DNA from: Linnemannia hyalina
Taxonomy: Eukaryota > Mortierellomycota > Mortierellomycetes > Mortierellales > Mortierellaceae
DNA: 64,000 bases
Direction: 5' to 3'
Assembly: GCA_019671135.1 (NCBI GenBank)
Contig: JAHRHY010000011.1
Location: forward strand, 682,001 to 746,000
Position 1 is the first letter of the stretch. Each line of letters begins with the position of its first letter. Shown here in pieces: positions 11,517-24,209 of this stretch. Under the pieces are notes generated by a model. That model saw nothing but the letters and a program-made list of their open reading frames with translations. It was not told where the DNA came from and did no database searches. The translations under genes were made by a program, and so were the position numbers.

Positions 11517-14500
11517 TTAGTGACGCTCAACAAGGCTCCGGATATTGCGGATCAACAACTCGATAAACGTATTCCTGGACGTATTGTCCCATCCAATCTT
11601 TTCTTGTGACTAGCATTATTAACATAGCAAAACAATAGCAAGGTCAGCACTCGTTTGTCCTGCATAATAAGGCAGAAACCAACAATAAAAAAAGCGTGAG
11701 AGCGAGGCAAAGAAAAGAAACTTACGAGGTCAAGTCCCATGATGTTGTCAAGTGTTGACAGAACAATGTTGCTCACATTACGCTTCAACTCTTGTGCTTC
11801 GGCTAAAGTCGGCTTGAAGTTCTTTGAAAGCTGGCTCTGACTCTGACTCTGGTTGAAGTCAGCGGCCGACGGTCCCACAGTCGACCTGAAAGTAGACTGC
11901 GCACCATTGCTTCCGTTCAGCGCACCGCTGCGACCAAACCGAGAGGCCCCCAGTCCAGGCTGCACACCACTAGCATCCAGCAGTCCTGGGTACTGGCCCA
12001 AGTAATACTCAAGGTGTCTCCAGAACAACACCAACGCCGTCTCCAAAACATCTATTCAATAGCAGTATGCAGCCAAAACAAACGTCAGAATGTTTGTCAT
12101 CATTGGTTACCGGCATCAAACTACATCCTCAACGTCAGACTTACAAAGTGACGATGTGACTTCGTGGGTCGAGGTGAGCAACATCTTTTGCAAGACTTGC
12201 ACAGCCAATTGGTCGCGCTGGATGGCCACAAGCGAGTCAAGGTAGTCCTCATCTGAAGCCTCCAGGATCTCCTGCTTCTCATCCGGCGTCAAAGACGAAA
12301 GTATACTGAGCTTGAGCAGCTGAGTCTGATGCCTCTGAATTCCTCCCTGCAACTCGGTGGTTGTCCGGTTCATCAAACCAACAAGCGTTGCTAACGAAGG
12401 TACCGAGCTTGAGTCGTATCCACTTGTGGTTGTCGAGACAGTCCATGTGAAAAGTGGCGTGAATGGCGCTGCCGTCGTCGTTGCTATTTTGTACACATGG
12501 TTGCATATTTGAGGTATTAGAAACTAATCGCGTGAATCAAAAAGCATTTGCTCCATCAAGCATTAATTTGCTCCGTCAACATTAATTTGCTCGCATCTCG
12601 TTGATGTACCTGTCCGGCTATTGCTGTCAGTGCGGATCTGGCAGTAGGACAAGAGGTTCTTGCAGATATCGCGCGCAAGGCTCTTGGCATCACGCTCGAA
12701 CAGCGTGGTTCCTTTTCTGGCAGTCAACGAAGGAGCTTGCATGCTAGCCATCACCTTTTCAGAGTCAGAGACAGGCTGAAGAGACGCGGACCATTGCTCA
12801 ACCGAGAAGTATTTAGGGATCAAGGCCACCAACAAGCTATGCAAAGGACCAAAAACCGATCCAGCAGACTGAATGTCATGAAGAAAGAACAGAAAAAATT
12901 ATCAATGCGAATTCAAACCACGCCCGAGTTCAGTCGCAACAACAATTTATAACGAAGCATGGTACTTACAACTGTCCTAGTAGCAATGTGTCCAGCAAGC
13001 TGGTTCAAGAATGCCGTGATGGATCGGAGCTCACGGAGCGAGTTGATGGTGGTAGGGAAATCATCATCTCTGAGAATGGAGGCAATGGTATCCTGATGAC
13101 TTGTCACAAACAACTCGGCCTATTCGTCAGAGTAATGAAATAAAGTTAGCAAGGCGACATGACATACACATTTCGGTAGCTTGGAAAGTAAAGACACGAA
13201 GGTTACCTTGTTCGCAGCAGTGCGATGGTTGCGTCCAAGGTTGGCCAAGATGGCAACACCGACCTGGAGCATTGGGTAGACAATATTGTGGTATCGGTTG
13301 CCCTCCGTTTGCTCGAATGGTCCAAAGTCTGTATGCCACCAAAAGAGATAAAAACGGGTGTTAGTTCAATTCAATTCTCACAAAAACAATAAGAAAGCAT
13401 GTAATAGACTCAGAAAACTTACCGGTGGTGTTGAGGTTGGTGCGCATGTCAATGACGGCAGCAGAGGCGGTCAAGACATCGAAGTAACCGTACTCAAGAA
13501 GCTGCTCGGCACCATCTCTGCGCTGGGCAATGCGCAAGAACAAAGTCAGTCTGGTCTCGCTCACGATCGGCACCCTGCTCACACGACCCTTGATGCTGGC
13601 CTGCAAGTCCAAGTCTTCTCTTGTCATGATCTCGATAAAGTGCTTCAGGTAGTTGCGCTGGACCAAATGCACCAGGACCCGGTTGGTGTTGTCCTTCTCA
13701 AACAAGCCATAGAGCGTGTTCAGCAAGGTAAACGCGGCAATCTTACAAACCTGATCGATATCTGAGGCGTCTTTGCAAACGACCTCAAACAGACGGTCAC
13801 CCGCTTCGGACACGAGAACCTGGTTGCCCAGCTCCAATGCTTCCCGAACGTCATTGTCTCCTCGACCGTTTTGCTGTCCGTCCAAGCGGTAGTGCTCTGC
13901 AGACTTCATGCTGCGATGAGCATCGCCCTCCGAACGAGTGTACTGGAAGTAGTTTACCAGAGTCGAGTACAAGTTGCAGCGAGACTGAGACGTGCCAGTC
14001 TTGAGGATACAGGCAATAATGTTCCTTGCGACGCGGTGGAGACGCTCGGCAGGAAGGCGCGCATCGATCTCGCGGGGGTCGGCCGAGGTCGCTTGGAAGA
14101 TACACTGGCGGAAATGGTCGGTGCGAAGGCGCTGAAGAATGCAAAGGGCAGCCTTGCTGAGAATAGTCGCAACGTCGGCAGTGCAGTCTCCCTGGAGCTT
14201 GAACAGAATAGCCTCCAGGACGTCATAGAGCATACCCTCGCGCTGCTCAACCTTCAAGAAGTCAAAGCCGGGGCCCAAGCTGATCTCGATCAGTTCGCGC
14301 CATGCCTCAAACGCGCCCCTCCGGCCAGCCTCCAGCTCCCTGACGTGGTTCCTGGCCAAGCAGTTATCCAGGATGCTCCACATCTCAGCGTGAACAGCCG
14401 TCCGGTGCAAGGGGCTCGAGATCACATTGTCCTTCTCCAGGTGGGACTTGCGGATCCACAAAAGCGAGCAGATCTTGCGAATATTGATGACATCAACACC

Positions 14501-17500
14501 GTGCTCGTCCGTCTCAACACAAGCATCGACGGTGATATCCGCAAAATAGTGACGCTCCAACTCCTGAACCTTGACGTCGTCGTCCCAAGTAAAATCGAGG
14601 GAGTCCAAGAGCTCCAAGACCTTCATGCGGGGCTGGGTTAAGTGCCCGTTCTGGTTCTTTGTCAGCGAGTACATAAAGTCGTCGTCGTGGGCGGAGCGCC
14701 CGTTGTCGGTGCTGCTGAAAAGAAGCGAAAGAAGCCTGATGGCCTCGCGGCGTTGGTTGGTATCGCAGGCGACACGGAGCTCCAAGGCTGAGGTCCGCAT
14801 GACCCATGACCGCTGGTAAAGCTGCGAGACCAAGTTGACGAAGTTGCCCCTGAAGCGCGATTTGTCCATCCTTGTAAAAGTGCCGTCATCTCCCTTCAGA
14901 CCATCCTCAAAGCGGAAAGGAAGCGCGCGTAAGTGACGGTAGAAGAACGCCTCTTGCGTCCGGAGATAGCGCATTGTAGGCGCTGTCGTCTCGGCCTCCG
15001 AGCAAAGTCGGTAAATGAGCTCCTGGCACTTCTCGGCGAGCTGAGGATGAGTGATGTATAATGGAACGGACTCAGGCGCGTTATAGTCTACGTCCTGACC
15101 ATCCATGCCTCGCCTCAACAGGTCCAAGATCACGTGTAGGACGGTGACAGAAGTAGGGTTGGAGAGGGCATCCTTGTTCTCGGAAGTGATAATCCTGGAC
15201 TCTGTAGGGTAGCCGAGCAAAAAGTGGGCAATTGAAGGTGGGCTGCGAGACTCGTCCAGGTTGTCCAACAAAAGTCGCATGATTTGGAGACGGATCTTAG
15301 AGCCGGTGAAGCTGGGACCTCCCAAGACAGCTCGCCTCTGGGCAAGAGTGAGCGAGGAGTCTGGCCCGTCAACGGACATAGAGTTATCTGCCGATGCTGA
15401 TCCTGCATCAGTCGACTGCTCCTCGTCCTCGGCTTCCAGCTTGTTAACAAAGCCGAACAGGATCTGGTTGGACTGGGGCGAGTTCTCCAACAGACGCACA
15501 AGTCGGTTGGTGACGATGCCACGGTGACCACCCACTCCGCTGCTGGTGAAGAGATGTGACGCAGACAGGCGATCCAGGATCTCGATCGAGAGGGAGCAGA
15601 TCTCGTTGCTCACATCGCAGTTGATGTAGCAAGCGATGTCCACAATGGCCGAGTTGCTGTAGGTCAGATGCTGCTCCAGTGGGACCAATGATGACAACAG
15701 CGAGTTCCTTGAGGTCGACGTCGTCAGCAACACTGGGACAATGTACTCCACGAACACATCCTGAAGCTGCATGACCTTGCTGACAATCCTGAAACTCCGG
15801 ACGATGGAAGACTTGAGGTAGGGTGTCGTCCGATCCTCCTTGTTGAGAACATCAACACCAGTCGAGATAATCCGGAAGATCTCCTGCAAGACATCCCCTC
15901 CGGCCAACAAGCGCGTCAGAATCTCAAAGGCGGGGTGAAGAGACGCGCGGAGAGCGTTGTTCCTCTGCGTTTCGATTGCTGTCTGATCCTGTTGAACGTG
16001 GGGCAAGTCGCCAAGAATAAACGATCCAATGTCGAAGGAGAGCAAGCACCGCTCCATAAAGTCCAGGCAAGCGTCGATCACTTTCCACTTCTCGTTGGCG
16101 ACACGGTAAGAGCGACTGAGGGCCTTGACGAAAATCTTGTCGAGGATGAATCGCGCGTAGGGGATGACTCCAGGCTGGCGGTAGGTGGATCCAAGGTTAT
16201 CGGGAATAGTAGGGGAGCCGCCAGAGAGAAGATCCTCGGGGTTCAGAGGCACCTGAACAAGACTACTGAGTAGCCGCGTGAAGGCAATGGTCTCTGGGAA
16301 GGTCTCGTTGCTCGTCTCGATCACGTCAATGTCAAATCCAATTCCAGAATCCATGTTCTCGTTCTCCTGGCGGGTGGCGGCGGCAGCTGGGACGGCAGCA
16401 TTGTCGCCGACAGCAGCTTTTGGCTCTGGAAGGGCGGTGCTGTATGATTTGGGCAAGATCCTGGTTTGATCGAGGTATTCCCAGACAAGGTTGGCGTTTT
16501 CGGTTCCAGTAGAAGAGGGTGTGGCGAATGCGGCAATGCTGTCCAGGATGCAGGCCTTCAGATCGACCGAGATTGGGCAGATGAAGAACAGGAAGAGAGA
16601 ATGGATCACCTGCGACTGCTTGGAATCGTTCATAGCTGCGCGGGCCACGGGCGAATATTGACCCACGGTGCACAGCAGGTTCAGGAACGACTTCAGGAGC
16701 GCCTCCTCGTCTGGGCGAATCTTCTCGATCTTTCTTCCCGAGGTAACTTCGCCATTCAATTCCTTGGTGTAAAAATCGATGGCCTCGAACAGCTTTCCCC
16801 ATGAGCAGAGAGTATTGGGGGTCGCAGAGCTCTGAGTTCCATATCGACCGCCGTTGCTTTTCAGGAAATCGTACGCGTATTGGGCGCACTGGGGTCCGGT
16901 AGCGAGCGATCCCAGCATGTCGAAGAAGGATCGTGCCGTGTTCTTGCAATCCACTCCCCACTTGAGGAATCTGTAGAGTCGGTCGTCGTTGTTGGGCCAG
17001 AATCGAAGTCCTGCTTCAGGGCGATCCTTGTAGATGAGTGCGACGACGGTGAAAAGAGCCTCGAGATCGTTCCTGGGGGCTGCTGTGATAGCTGCTGACT
17101 GTGATTGCCGGAGGGATGACTGGTGGACAGCATTATCTTCCTCCCTATGCTTGATCTTCCTGAGGAGGGGTTGCATGGTGATAATAAAGTCGCGGACCGT
17201 AAACTCCAAGAGGGCAAGGACACCATCCTGCAAAGAAGGGTCGAAACGAACAGCCACTGGCTTTCCAACAGTTGTGTCGAATCCATCCGTGTTCTGATCA
17301 ACGATGCCCAACAGCGCATTCGAGATCACGAAGGGGACCTCAAATGGCTTTCCAGTGACCACGACCTGCGACTTGAATCCGAGAACGTAGTTGGCGATAA
17401 ACTGAAAGGTGCTCATCTCGATTGCCCTCTCGGCGACAGCCTGAAGATCGTCCTCCGTAAGTCCTGTTCCGTTGTTGCTGTTGCTCGAGATGTTTCCGAC

Positions 17501-18579
17501 GCAAAGGCTGAGCTGGAAGAGAATGGTTGCCTGGATCGCAGGCACAGCCCAGTTGGTCGACGTGATGAATTGGGCGTACTCGGTCACAAAAGTATTCTTG
17601 GTCATGTACTCGGGGAACACTCCCTCGGCCTTTCCGCGGATCCGCATATGTTCTGGCGAGACCTCGAGTGCGGCCATGACGGTGGCGGTGAGGTAGATGG
17701 TGATGGGATCGGAGAGGTTCATCGTTTTCAGCGCTGTGATGGTCGCCTTGAGAACAGTGCTGGGGAGTTCGTGATAGAAGGCGATCGCAAAAAGGATCCT
17801 GGCAAGAAGGGTGCGCTCCTGTTGGATATAGTCAAGTCGGTCCTCGTTGATCGCCATACCGAGCTGCGCCACCAAGTTGGACGTCTCTGTCATGTCGTTC
17901 TTGAGCGATTTCGATTTTTTGTCGAGAGTCTCCAGTGCGACGAGAGCCTTGTTGGCGAGGTTACCGCTGGCTGCAGCCAAGAGCTCGTTCCTGAAGGGTA
18001 CTATTGCTTTGCTGAACTCTGTGGGCGAATCGATGGTGCCAGCGGTGTCGAGGATGGCGTAGATGAGATAGAGAAGCGCGATCCTCTCGCGATGGAACAA
18101 GATGATCGATGTGTCTACTGGGTTCCTGTCATATCGAGTGTGTTGTTCAATTCCGTGCTGAAAGAGCGATGCGGCGGCGTACTCGTCCATTTCTAGCTGA
18201 TCCGACAGAATAATGGCGCCTGCAATGAACTGCTCGTTCACCGAGCGCTCCTTGCCTCCAATCACAGGAGATCCTACAATCACATAGAACAGAAATACGG
18301 TGGTCTCATACTGTTAGTATCTTTGAGATCAATAGGACCCTTCGTCACGATAACCAACATAGAAGCCAGATAAAACTTAATCGCAAAAAGCGTACCGAGC
18401 TTTAACTGTGCTCTGTGTGCGGCGTTGGGTGCTTTGGAGCTCAAAAGGGCGAGAATCGACGACTTGTTGGCCTCCAGGTGGCTCAGCACAGTGTGAACAT
18501 AGTCGTGTGAATCCGATCGCAGCGCGCTCTGAACGTTCCTTGCGAGCTCCTCAAAGACCGCTGTCCACTGTGGTTCCAT
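11517..18579 (-). CDS. Nuclear pore inner-ring nucleoporin Nup205/Nup192
   Basis: Eight exons (18579-18396, 18273-13423, 13328-13207, 13119-12970, 12868-12610, 12483-12145, 12051-11726, 11609-11517) give 2107 residues; all phases close. The main exon alone is 4.85 kb. Nup205/Nup192 is a very large alpha-solenoid scaffold of the nuclear pore inner ring that binds Nup93/Nic96-type partners. The protein is helical throughout, without FG repeats or membrane segments. Its N-terminal block (ILSDQLEMDEYAAASLF, about residues 75-90) and its length fit the family (about 1700-2000 residues). The last exons encode a conserved tail including ETALVLFWRHLEYYLGQ. Identity to Nup205 rather than the related Nup188 is judged from the N-terminal block and is the less certain part. 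Confidence 0.85.
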
Positions 18580-19147
18580 GTTCGATCTGGGAGCGATGGT
18601 TTTGGCAAGGGATTAAAGAGAATGGGTGCTCAGTCCTAGGATGGTTTTCAACGCGTCTGTTGTTTGCTGACGAATCCTTCTTTTGGCTTTTTTTGTTGTC
18701 GATTGAAAAGTGTGGTGAGGAGGATCCACAAGGACACAAAAGGGTTCGCGAAATCTGTTCCTGCTGCTGATTTCCTTGGGGAGTCGAGGACGGAAGGCAG
18801 ACGAGGAGGAGGGTGTAGAGTATGACGAAGGAAAAAGGAGGATGGATGAGGAAAGAAAAGAAAAGGGCGTGCAGGGTGCGATGGAGGGGAAGGAAGGTTA
18901 GAGCCACGGCAAGGTTGAATCAGTCCCTCAAGAAAAATGGTGCGCTTTCGTGTTTGTGTCTCTCTGTGTCGTTGTGGCTCGTCAAATTTAAGGGGTATGT
19001 GACTTTCAAACGCGACTCCTCTTGCTCCTTTACACCAACCAGACCGCGTGGCGCCGCCCTTTTCTCTGGCCTTTATTCTCACACCCCCAGCTCCACGACC
19101 TTCCTCACCCACCCAACTCATTTACTCACCAAGCAACCAACAGAACT
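18580..19147. promoter_or_regulatory. Divergent promoter region, nucleoporin / serine hydrolase
   Basis: 568 bases separate the start codons of two divergently transcribed genes, so both promoters must lie here. Frames that run through it are low-complexity and not conserved-looking. A pyrimidine-rich stretch (about 19080-19130) lies just before the plus-strand start. Confidence 0.45.
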
Positions 19148-20013
19148 ATGTCCCGCATAGTTCTAATCCCAGGCAACGGAAACGACAATGTCGAGTCCTC
19201 AATGTGGTACCCATCCGTCATTAGCGCCCTCACCGAAGCTAAAAACCCCACCACCCAACACCTCCTCTTCCCCGGAGGAAACTTTCTCGAAACCTTTCCG
19301 GACCCTTTCGACGCCCGCGAAGAAATCTGGATCAAATATATGGAGGACGAGATTGAGATTGGAGAACAGGATGTGGTGATTGGTCATTCAAGTGGTGCGG
19401 CCGCCATTCTGAGATATGTTGAGACCAGGAAGGTCAAAGGTGTTGTCCTTGTCAGCGCTTATCAATCTGACCTCGATGACCCTTCAGAGGTAAGATAGAA
19501 GAAGACAAAATCGAGCGGAAAGAGAGTTGAAAGGAGGACAAAAAAAAGGAAGAAGCTAGATGAAGAGGTGAAAGAATTTACAACGTGTCGCTACCAGACT
19601 TACAGCTTCTATCGTTGCACATTCAAACTTTCTTCACAAGCGCGAGGCTGGATACTTCAATCGACCCTGGAACTGGGACGCCATCTCCAGGAACGTCGAA
19701 TGGATCACCCAATTCTGTAAGCATCATTTCTATGTTTTTCTCTTCTTTTTTTTGCATTCTTTCATAGTTATATTGCAGTCAATGCTCAACACAGAGTTAG
19801 ATTGCACACGAGTCGCTCTAATCTCCAAATGCATGTAAAAATAACCTTGCAGCTAGCCCAAGCGACCATCTGGTGCCAATCGACGAACAACGCTTTGTCG
19901 CCAGTAAAATTGTCGGGATCGACTATATTGAGCTCCCCAACCGTGGACATTTCATCCGCGATCGTGCGTTCCCGGAGCTGGTCGCCAACGTCATACAAAA
20001 GATGTCTTCCTAG
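19148..20013 (+). CDS. RBBP9/YdeN-type serine hydrolase
   Basis: Three exons (19148-19489, 19641-19716, 19853-20013) give 192 residues, the usual size of this small alpha/beta-hydrolase family (Pfam Ser_hydrolase). The nucleophile elbow GHSSGA places the catalytic serine at residue 81. The acid is likely Asp144 (in SSPSDHLVP) and the base His172 (in NRGHF), matching the order in human RBBP9. The second exon encodes GYFNRPWNWDAI, the family's conserved segment after the core. No signal peptide or membrane segment is visible, so a soluble cytosolic enzyme is likely. The natural substrate is unknown even for well-studied members. An in-frame upstream extension exists, but the ATG beginning MSRIVLIPGNG fits the family start. 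An AATAAA lies about 25 bases after the stop. Confidence 0.9.
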
Positions 20014-20240
20014 TCTATGTAGCAATCGGCCCCTCGAGAATAAAAACGAAATCTCAACAAAGCATCCGTTTTCGCGATGATTGACTGTAAGCGACAATGA
20101 CAATGCGTGAACGAAAATGAAAGGTATTCTGCTTTATTTGTAACTGGGTGCATATGTTTCTTTAACCATAATCCTGCAACGAATCGAAAACTGAAAGTCA
20201 AAAGTCATACAGCCATAAGAAAGAGGTAGCAAGGGGTTCC

Positions 20241-21676
20241 TTATGAGATGAGAACCATCCAGGCGATGACAAAGTAGAACAAGAATAATGGGTAAACACC
20301 AAGCGCACGACGGTTGGCCAGGTTGGAATCTGAAAGGAAGCCCAACGAGGCCCAAGACGCCCAAGCAAAGGCGATCCCAGAGAGAGGCAGACGGATATAG
20401 ATGTTGGAAAGGAACATAGAGACGATACTGACGAGAACCAGTGGGAACAGGCAGTATCCAATCACACACACGCTCTGGAAGAACGACCTATAACATGTTA
20501 CATAGAGACATGACAAGATGTTAGGACATCAAGAGTAAACTGGTCAGTCTCTTCTGTCATCCAAAAGTGATATCCGACATCCAATTGAGTCCTGCAAAAG
20601 ACGTACACTCTTCCTCCGAGAAGCTTGGCATTCACAGTGACCACTGCGGATCCCAACCAGACAATGATGAAGATCCAGGTGAAGACAGTGATCTTTTGAT
20701 CTGGCTGAGCCCTCATACTCAAGACGCTATTAAAAGTAATTTATGCAAAAAGTGAATTGCCATTAGTTTCCAAGCCTTGTTTCAAACTCGACCCCGCAAT
20801 CGCGTCCTCTGGTTAAGTGGAGCCTAACGCAAGCATGATGTTTGTTCCTGAAAACCTACATGGACAAGGTCAAGCACATCAGGAGAGGCCCCCAAAGATC
20901 CCCTATAATAGAAGAGAGACGACATCCAGATTGATAGTCCATATGGTTAGTCTTCCTTGCTGGGCGCCTTTTGTTCTATGAAACTGAAAAGTATAACGAT
21001 CTGAAGCGCCTGCCAAACTCTGCACATACAGTCCTTGAGAATATCCTTGCGTCCTTTGGGATATAACACCTGCTGCAGTTTTGCTCCAACATTGCGAAGA
21101 TCACGGAGCTATTGGATCCATTGGAAGAAAGGCAACGATACAAAGAGTCAGACAAGGAGTGAAAAAAATGTGCCAAGCAGACCGAAGAAAACAAAACGTG
21201 TCGCGTGTCAAATCCTGAGTGGCTGTAGGCTCCACGGGCACCGTCAGGAATGACAGCGCACTCATTCGAATGTGTTTGCACCTGCTGCAATGCCTTCACA
21301 AACTTACAAGAGTCTCGGAGACGGGTTCGTCCAGGGTATCAATAGCGCTTCCAATACCACTGGCCTGTCCAACGCCAAGCCCAACACCGCCTCCAATGTT
21401 GCCGGTGGGTGCACTGTTACTGCTACTTCCATGACCACTGGAAGAAGAGCCGATGTTTCCAGTGACCTTGGGGAGGGGACTCTTGGTGGGGCTGAGAGGT
21501 TTTTGTCCAGGAAGGGGCACATCGTCGGGTTCGATGGAGGGCGAGTTCATGCGGTGGGGGATGTTGGTCTCGAAGGGGTTGTCGTAGGTGTCAGAGTAGG
21601 ACGTTGCTTCGACGTAGCTTGGCGCTGCTGGCGACAAGAAGTCATCTGGCTCGACAGAGTTGTGTTGGTGGTTCAT
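20241..21676 (-). CDS. YIPF6/Yip4-type Golgi membrane protein (Yip1 family)
   Basis: Five exons (21676-21308, 21108-21030, 20902-20860, 20726-20607, 20487-20241) give 285 residues. The N-terminal 125 residues are hydrophilic and cytosolic. The rest contains about five transmembrane segments of the Yip1 domain. Family landmarks are rebuilt only by splicing: KDWDLWGPLLMCLTL across exons 2-3, NAKLLGG followed by SFFQSVCVIGYC across exons 4-5, and NRRALGVYPLFLFYFVIAWM at the end. These match human YIPF6 in order and spacing. Yip1-family proteins bind Rab GTPases and act in ER-Golgi or intra-Golgi traffic. It lies tail-to-tail with the serine hydrolase, 227 bases apart. Confidence 0.9.
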
Positions 21677-22078
21677 CCTGACAAGGGGTTATGCGTTGTT
21701 TTTCTTTTGCAGGTGTTGTCCTTTGGGGTTTCTTGGTGTGTCAGATGTGGTGCCGGTTGTTGGTTCCAAGAGGTCGATTGAGGATGAAGTTGAAAAAGAA
21801 TGAGAGTAATAAAGTCTTGGAAAAGGGTCAAAAGAACAGAGTTTGGAAGGATAGGGCTGGTTTCCTTGGAGAATATCGATGTCACCGAAATGGAGCGAAT
21901 CGCTTCCTGAACAAAAGACGAGATTCAGGGCTAAAGGACAATATTCGAACATGGGAGTGGAGATAATGCTTATAGTTTTATTTTTCTATCCAACAGACAA
22001 TCACGCGAAGAATCAACTCGCCATGTCTCTTGGATATCGTCGTCCTCCCTTTGAATCCAATTCGCGTGTAAAGAGAAT
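21677..22078. promoter_or_regulatory. Spacer upstream of the YIPF6-like gene
   Basis: 402 bases between the 3' end of the elongase gene and the start of the YIPF6-like gene (same strand). It must contain the YIPF6-like promoter and the elongase 3' UTR. No coding frame is credible. Confidence 0.35.
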
Positions 22079-24209
22079 TTACTGCAACTTCTTGGACTTC
22101 TCCTTGGCAGCATCGGCCTTGGCCTGCTTGGCCAACTTGGCATTCTTTCTGTAAAAGTTGTAGAAGAGGCCGAGCATGGTCCACATGTAGACCCAGAGGA
22201 GGGCAGTGATGAAGAAGGGGTATCCGGGGCGGCCCAAGAACTTCATGGCAAACATGTCCCACGACGACTGAATAGACATCATGCAGAACTGGGTCATCTG
22301 CGAGCGGGTGATGTAGAACTTGACGAACGACACCTGCTTGAATCCCAAGGCAGACAAGAAGTAGTATCCGTACATGATAACGTGGATGAACGAGTTCAAG
22401 GCAGCCGAGAAGTAAGCTAATTGCATTGTTCATTCGAAGGAATATTGTTGTTAGTTGTGGTACGAGAAATAAATGTAACTGGCCATTGAACACATTTCGA
22501 CAAAAAGAAGTGACATACCTTCACCGTTGGGAGCGACAAAGGTGACCAACCACCAGATGGTAAAGATCGAGGAGTGGTGGTAGACGTGCAAGAACGAGAT
22601 CTGACGGTTGTTCTTCTTGAGCACCATGATCATGGTGTCAACGAACTCCATGATCTTGGAGAAGTAGAAGAGCCAGATCATCTTGGCCATCTATTCTCAC
22701 GTTCACAAAGGTTGAGGGAGGAAAAGAACACATGTCAGTCAGCATAACAGGAAGCAGGAAGGTAGCATGAGTGCCTGTGTTTGTGCATGCGACATAGTTT
22801 GCTGAGGCAAAACCGAAAAAAGTTCCCCCGCTCAATTCAATGGCTCACTGGCCTAAGCATTCATATGAGATTGGTCGTGCCGTGCCACATTTTTGTTCCC
22901 TTCATCACACTATTCATCTTTCGCAGGTGGCAAAAGGGACGGGAACACAAAAAACTATTTTCCACCTTCTGAAAACTCCAACTCCTTCCCTCCTGCCCTG
23001 CCCTGCCCTGCCCCTGGGTCGGACAAACAGGCGCAAGCGCGTGCAATCTCCATTACACGAACAAAAATATCAAGTGCTGGATCAATTGGATTGGTCAATC
23101 GACCAAATAACCGTGTTTCCGTCCATTATCTTCACGTAATCCCAAAAAAACAAAATAACAACAAACACACGAACGCGAGAGTTCAAAAACAAAAAATGGG
23201 CGAGAAAAAAAGTATGTCGCCGAGAAAAAGTGTTGATGCTCCTGCAGGGGTGTCTTGAACCATGAATTCCTTTTGCTCCTGAAGAAAAAGTGACGTCTGC
23301 TGAAAAAGTAGAGAGCGATTCCCTTTCGTCAACCCTTGGGACAAAAAAAACGAGGTGAATTCTGTTGACGGTTGGCGGTTGGAAAGTTGGTTATTCCCGA
23401 GAGCCAAAGCTGGTGTAGGGGGAAGTAGTCCTGTTCCTGAATTCCGCTGTCTGTCCGTGTTCTGTTATCGTGTCCTTTCTTTTTCTCAATCAATTCAACA
23501 TCAGCTTCAGTCCCTCTTCCTCCTCGTTGCCCCAATAAACACTAGGACAAACACAAAACAACGACGAGACCTTTCCATCGAGTTGACACCGACAAGAGGA
23601 GTACGATGGGAAACACAACCAGAAAAAGAAAACTCAAAAGAAAAAAAGAAAGAAAGAAAAGATGTGGGAAAAAAAACCGTAAAAAGACAAAGAAAAGGTA
23701 CCATCAAGTCAAGAAAAGCAAATCAGCGTTAAAGTAATTCATCCTGCAGACAGATAACTTACAGGGAAACCGGTGGAGGTGTGATCAGCCATGTTCTCAA
23801 AGAGACCGTAATTGGATTGGTATGCTTCGTAGAGGACGCCGCCGCACATGTAGGCGCTGATAGAGACCAGGCAGAAGTTGTGGAAGAGCGAGAAGGTCTT
23901 GACCTCGAACCTGTCAAAGTTCTTCATGATCTGCATACCGACAAAGACGGTGGCGAGGTAGGCAATGACGATCAAGACGACGTGGAAGGGGTTCATCAGG
24001 GGCAACTGGGCAGCGAGGGGAGACTCAACAGCGGTCAAGAAGGCGCGGTAATGGTGAACGACGGCAGGGAAGAACTTCTCCATCTGGGCGGTCAGGGCAT
24101 CTTCAAGGGGGTCGACATAGGGGGCAGCACGGACACCGAAAGCGGTGGCAAAATCAATAAACAGATCTTGAGGCAGCTTGTTGGGGATGAATTGCGAAAT
24201 CGACTCCAT
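22079..24209 (-). CDS. ELO-family fatty acid elongase, C18-PUFA (GLELO) type
   Basis: Three exons (24209-23763, 22690-22519, 22416-22079) give 318 residues, the same length as the Mortierella alpina delta-6/C18-PUFA elongase. ELO proteins are ER membrane 3-ketoacyl-CoA synthases; the GLELO type extends gamma-linolenic acid (18:3) to dihomo-gamma-linolenic acid (20:3) on the way to arachidonic acid. The histidine box HVYHH is at residues 184-188, preceded by KMIWLFYFSKIMEFVDT. A polytopic hydrophobic core and a Lys-rich C-terminus (AKEKSKKLQ), compatible with ER retrieval, complete the picture. Exon 2 begins exactly at an internal ATG codon. Intron 1 is 1072 nt, far longer than most introns here. 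Substrate choice is inferred from close resemblance to GLELO, not shown by the sequence. Confidence 0.93.

Noticed and set aside
17123..18196. 357-codon open frame antisense to the nucleoporin gene, and similar ones near 13871-14641
   Set aside because: They mirror the GC-rich main exon of the nucleoporin, whose sense frame is 1600 codons long with clear conservation.
18822..19160. Upstream in-frame extension of the serine hydrolase and overlapping frames in the divergent promoter
   Set aside because: The ATG at 19148 gives the family's canonical N-terminus (MSRIVLIPGNG). The extension is low-complexity.
22691..23762. Open frames of 70-120 codons in elongase intron 1
   Set aside because: Composition is AT-rich with homopolymers and no protein-like features. 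They are explained as intron sequence.
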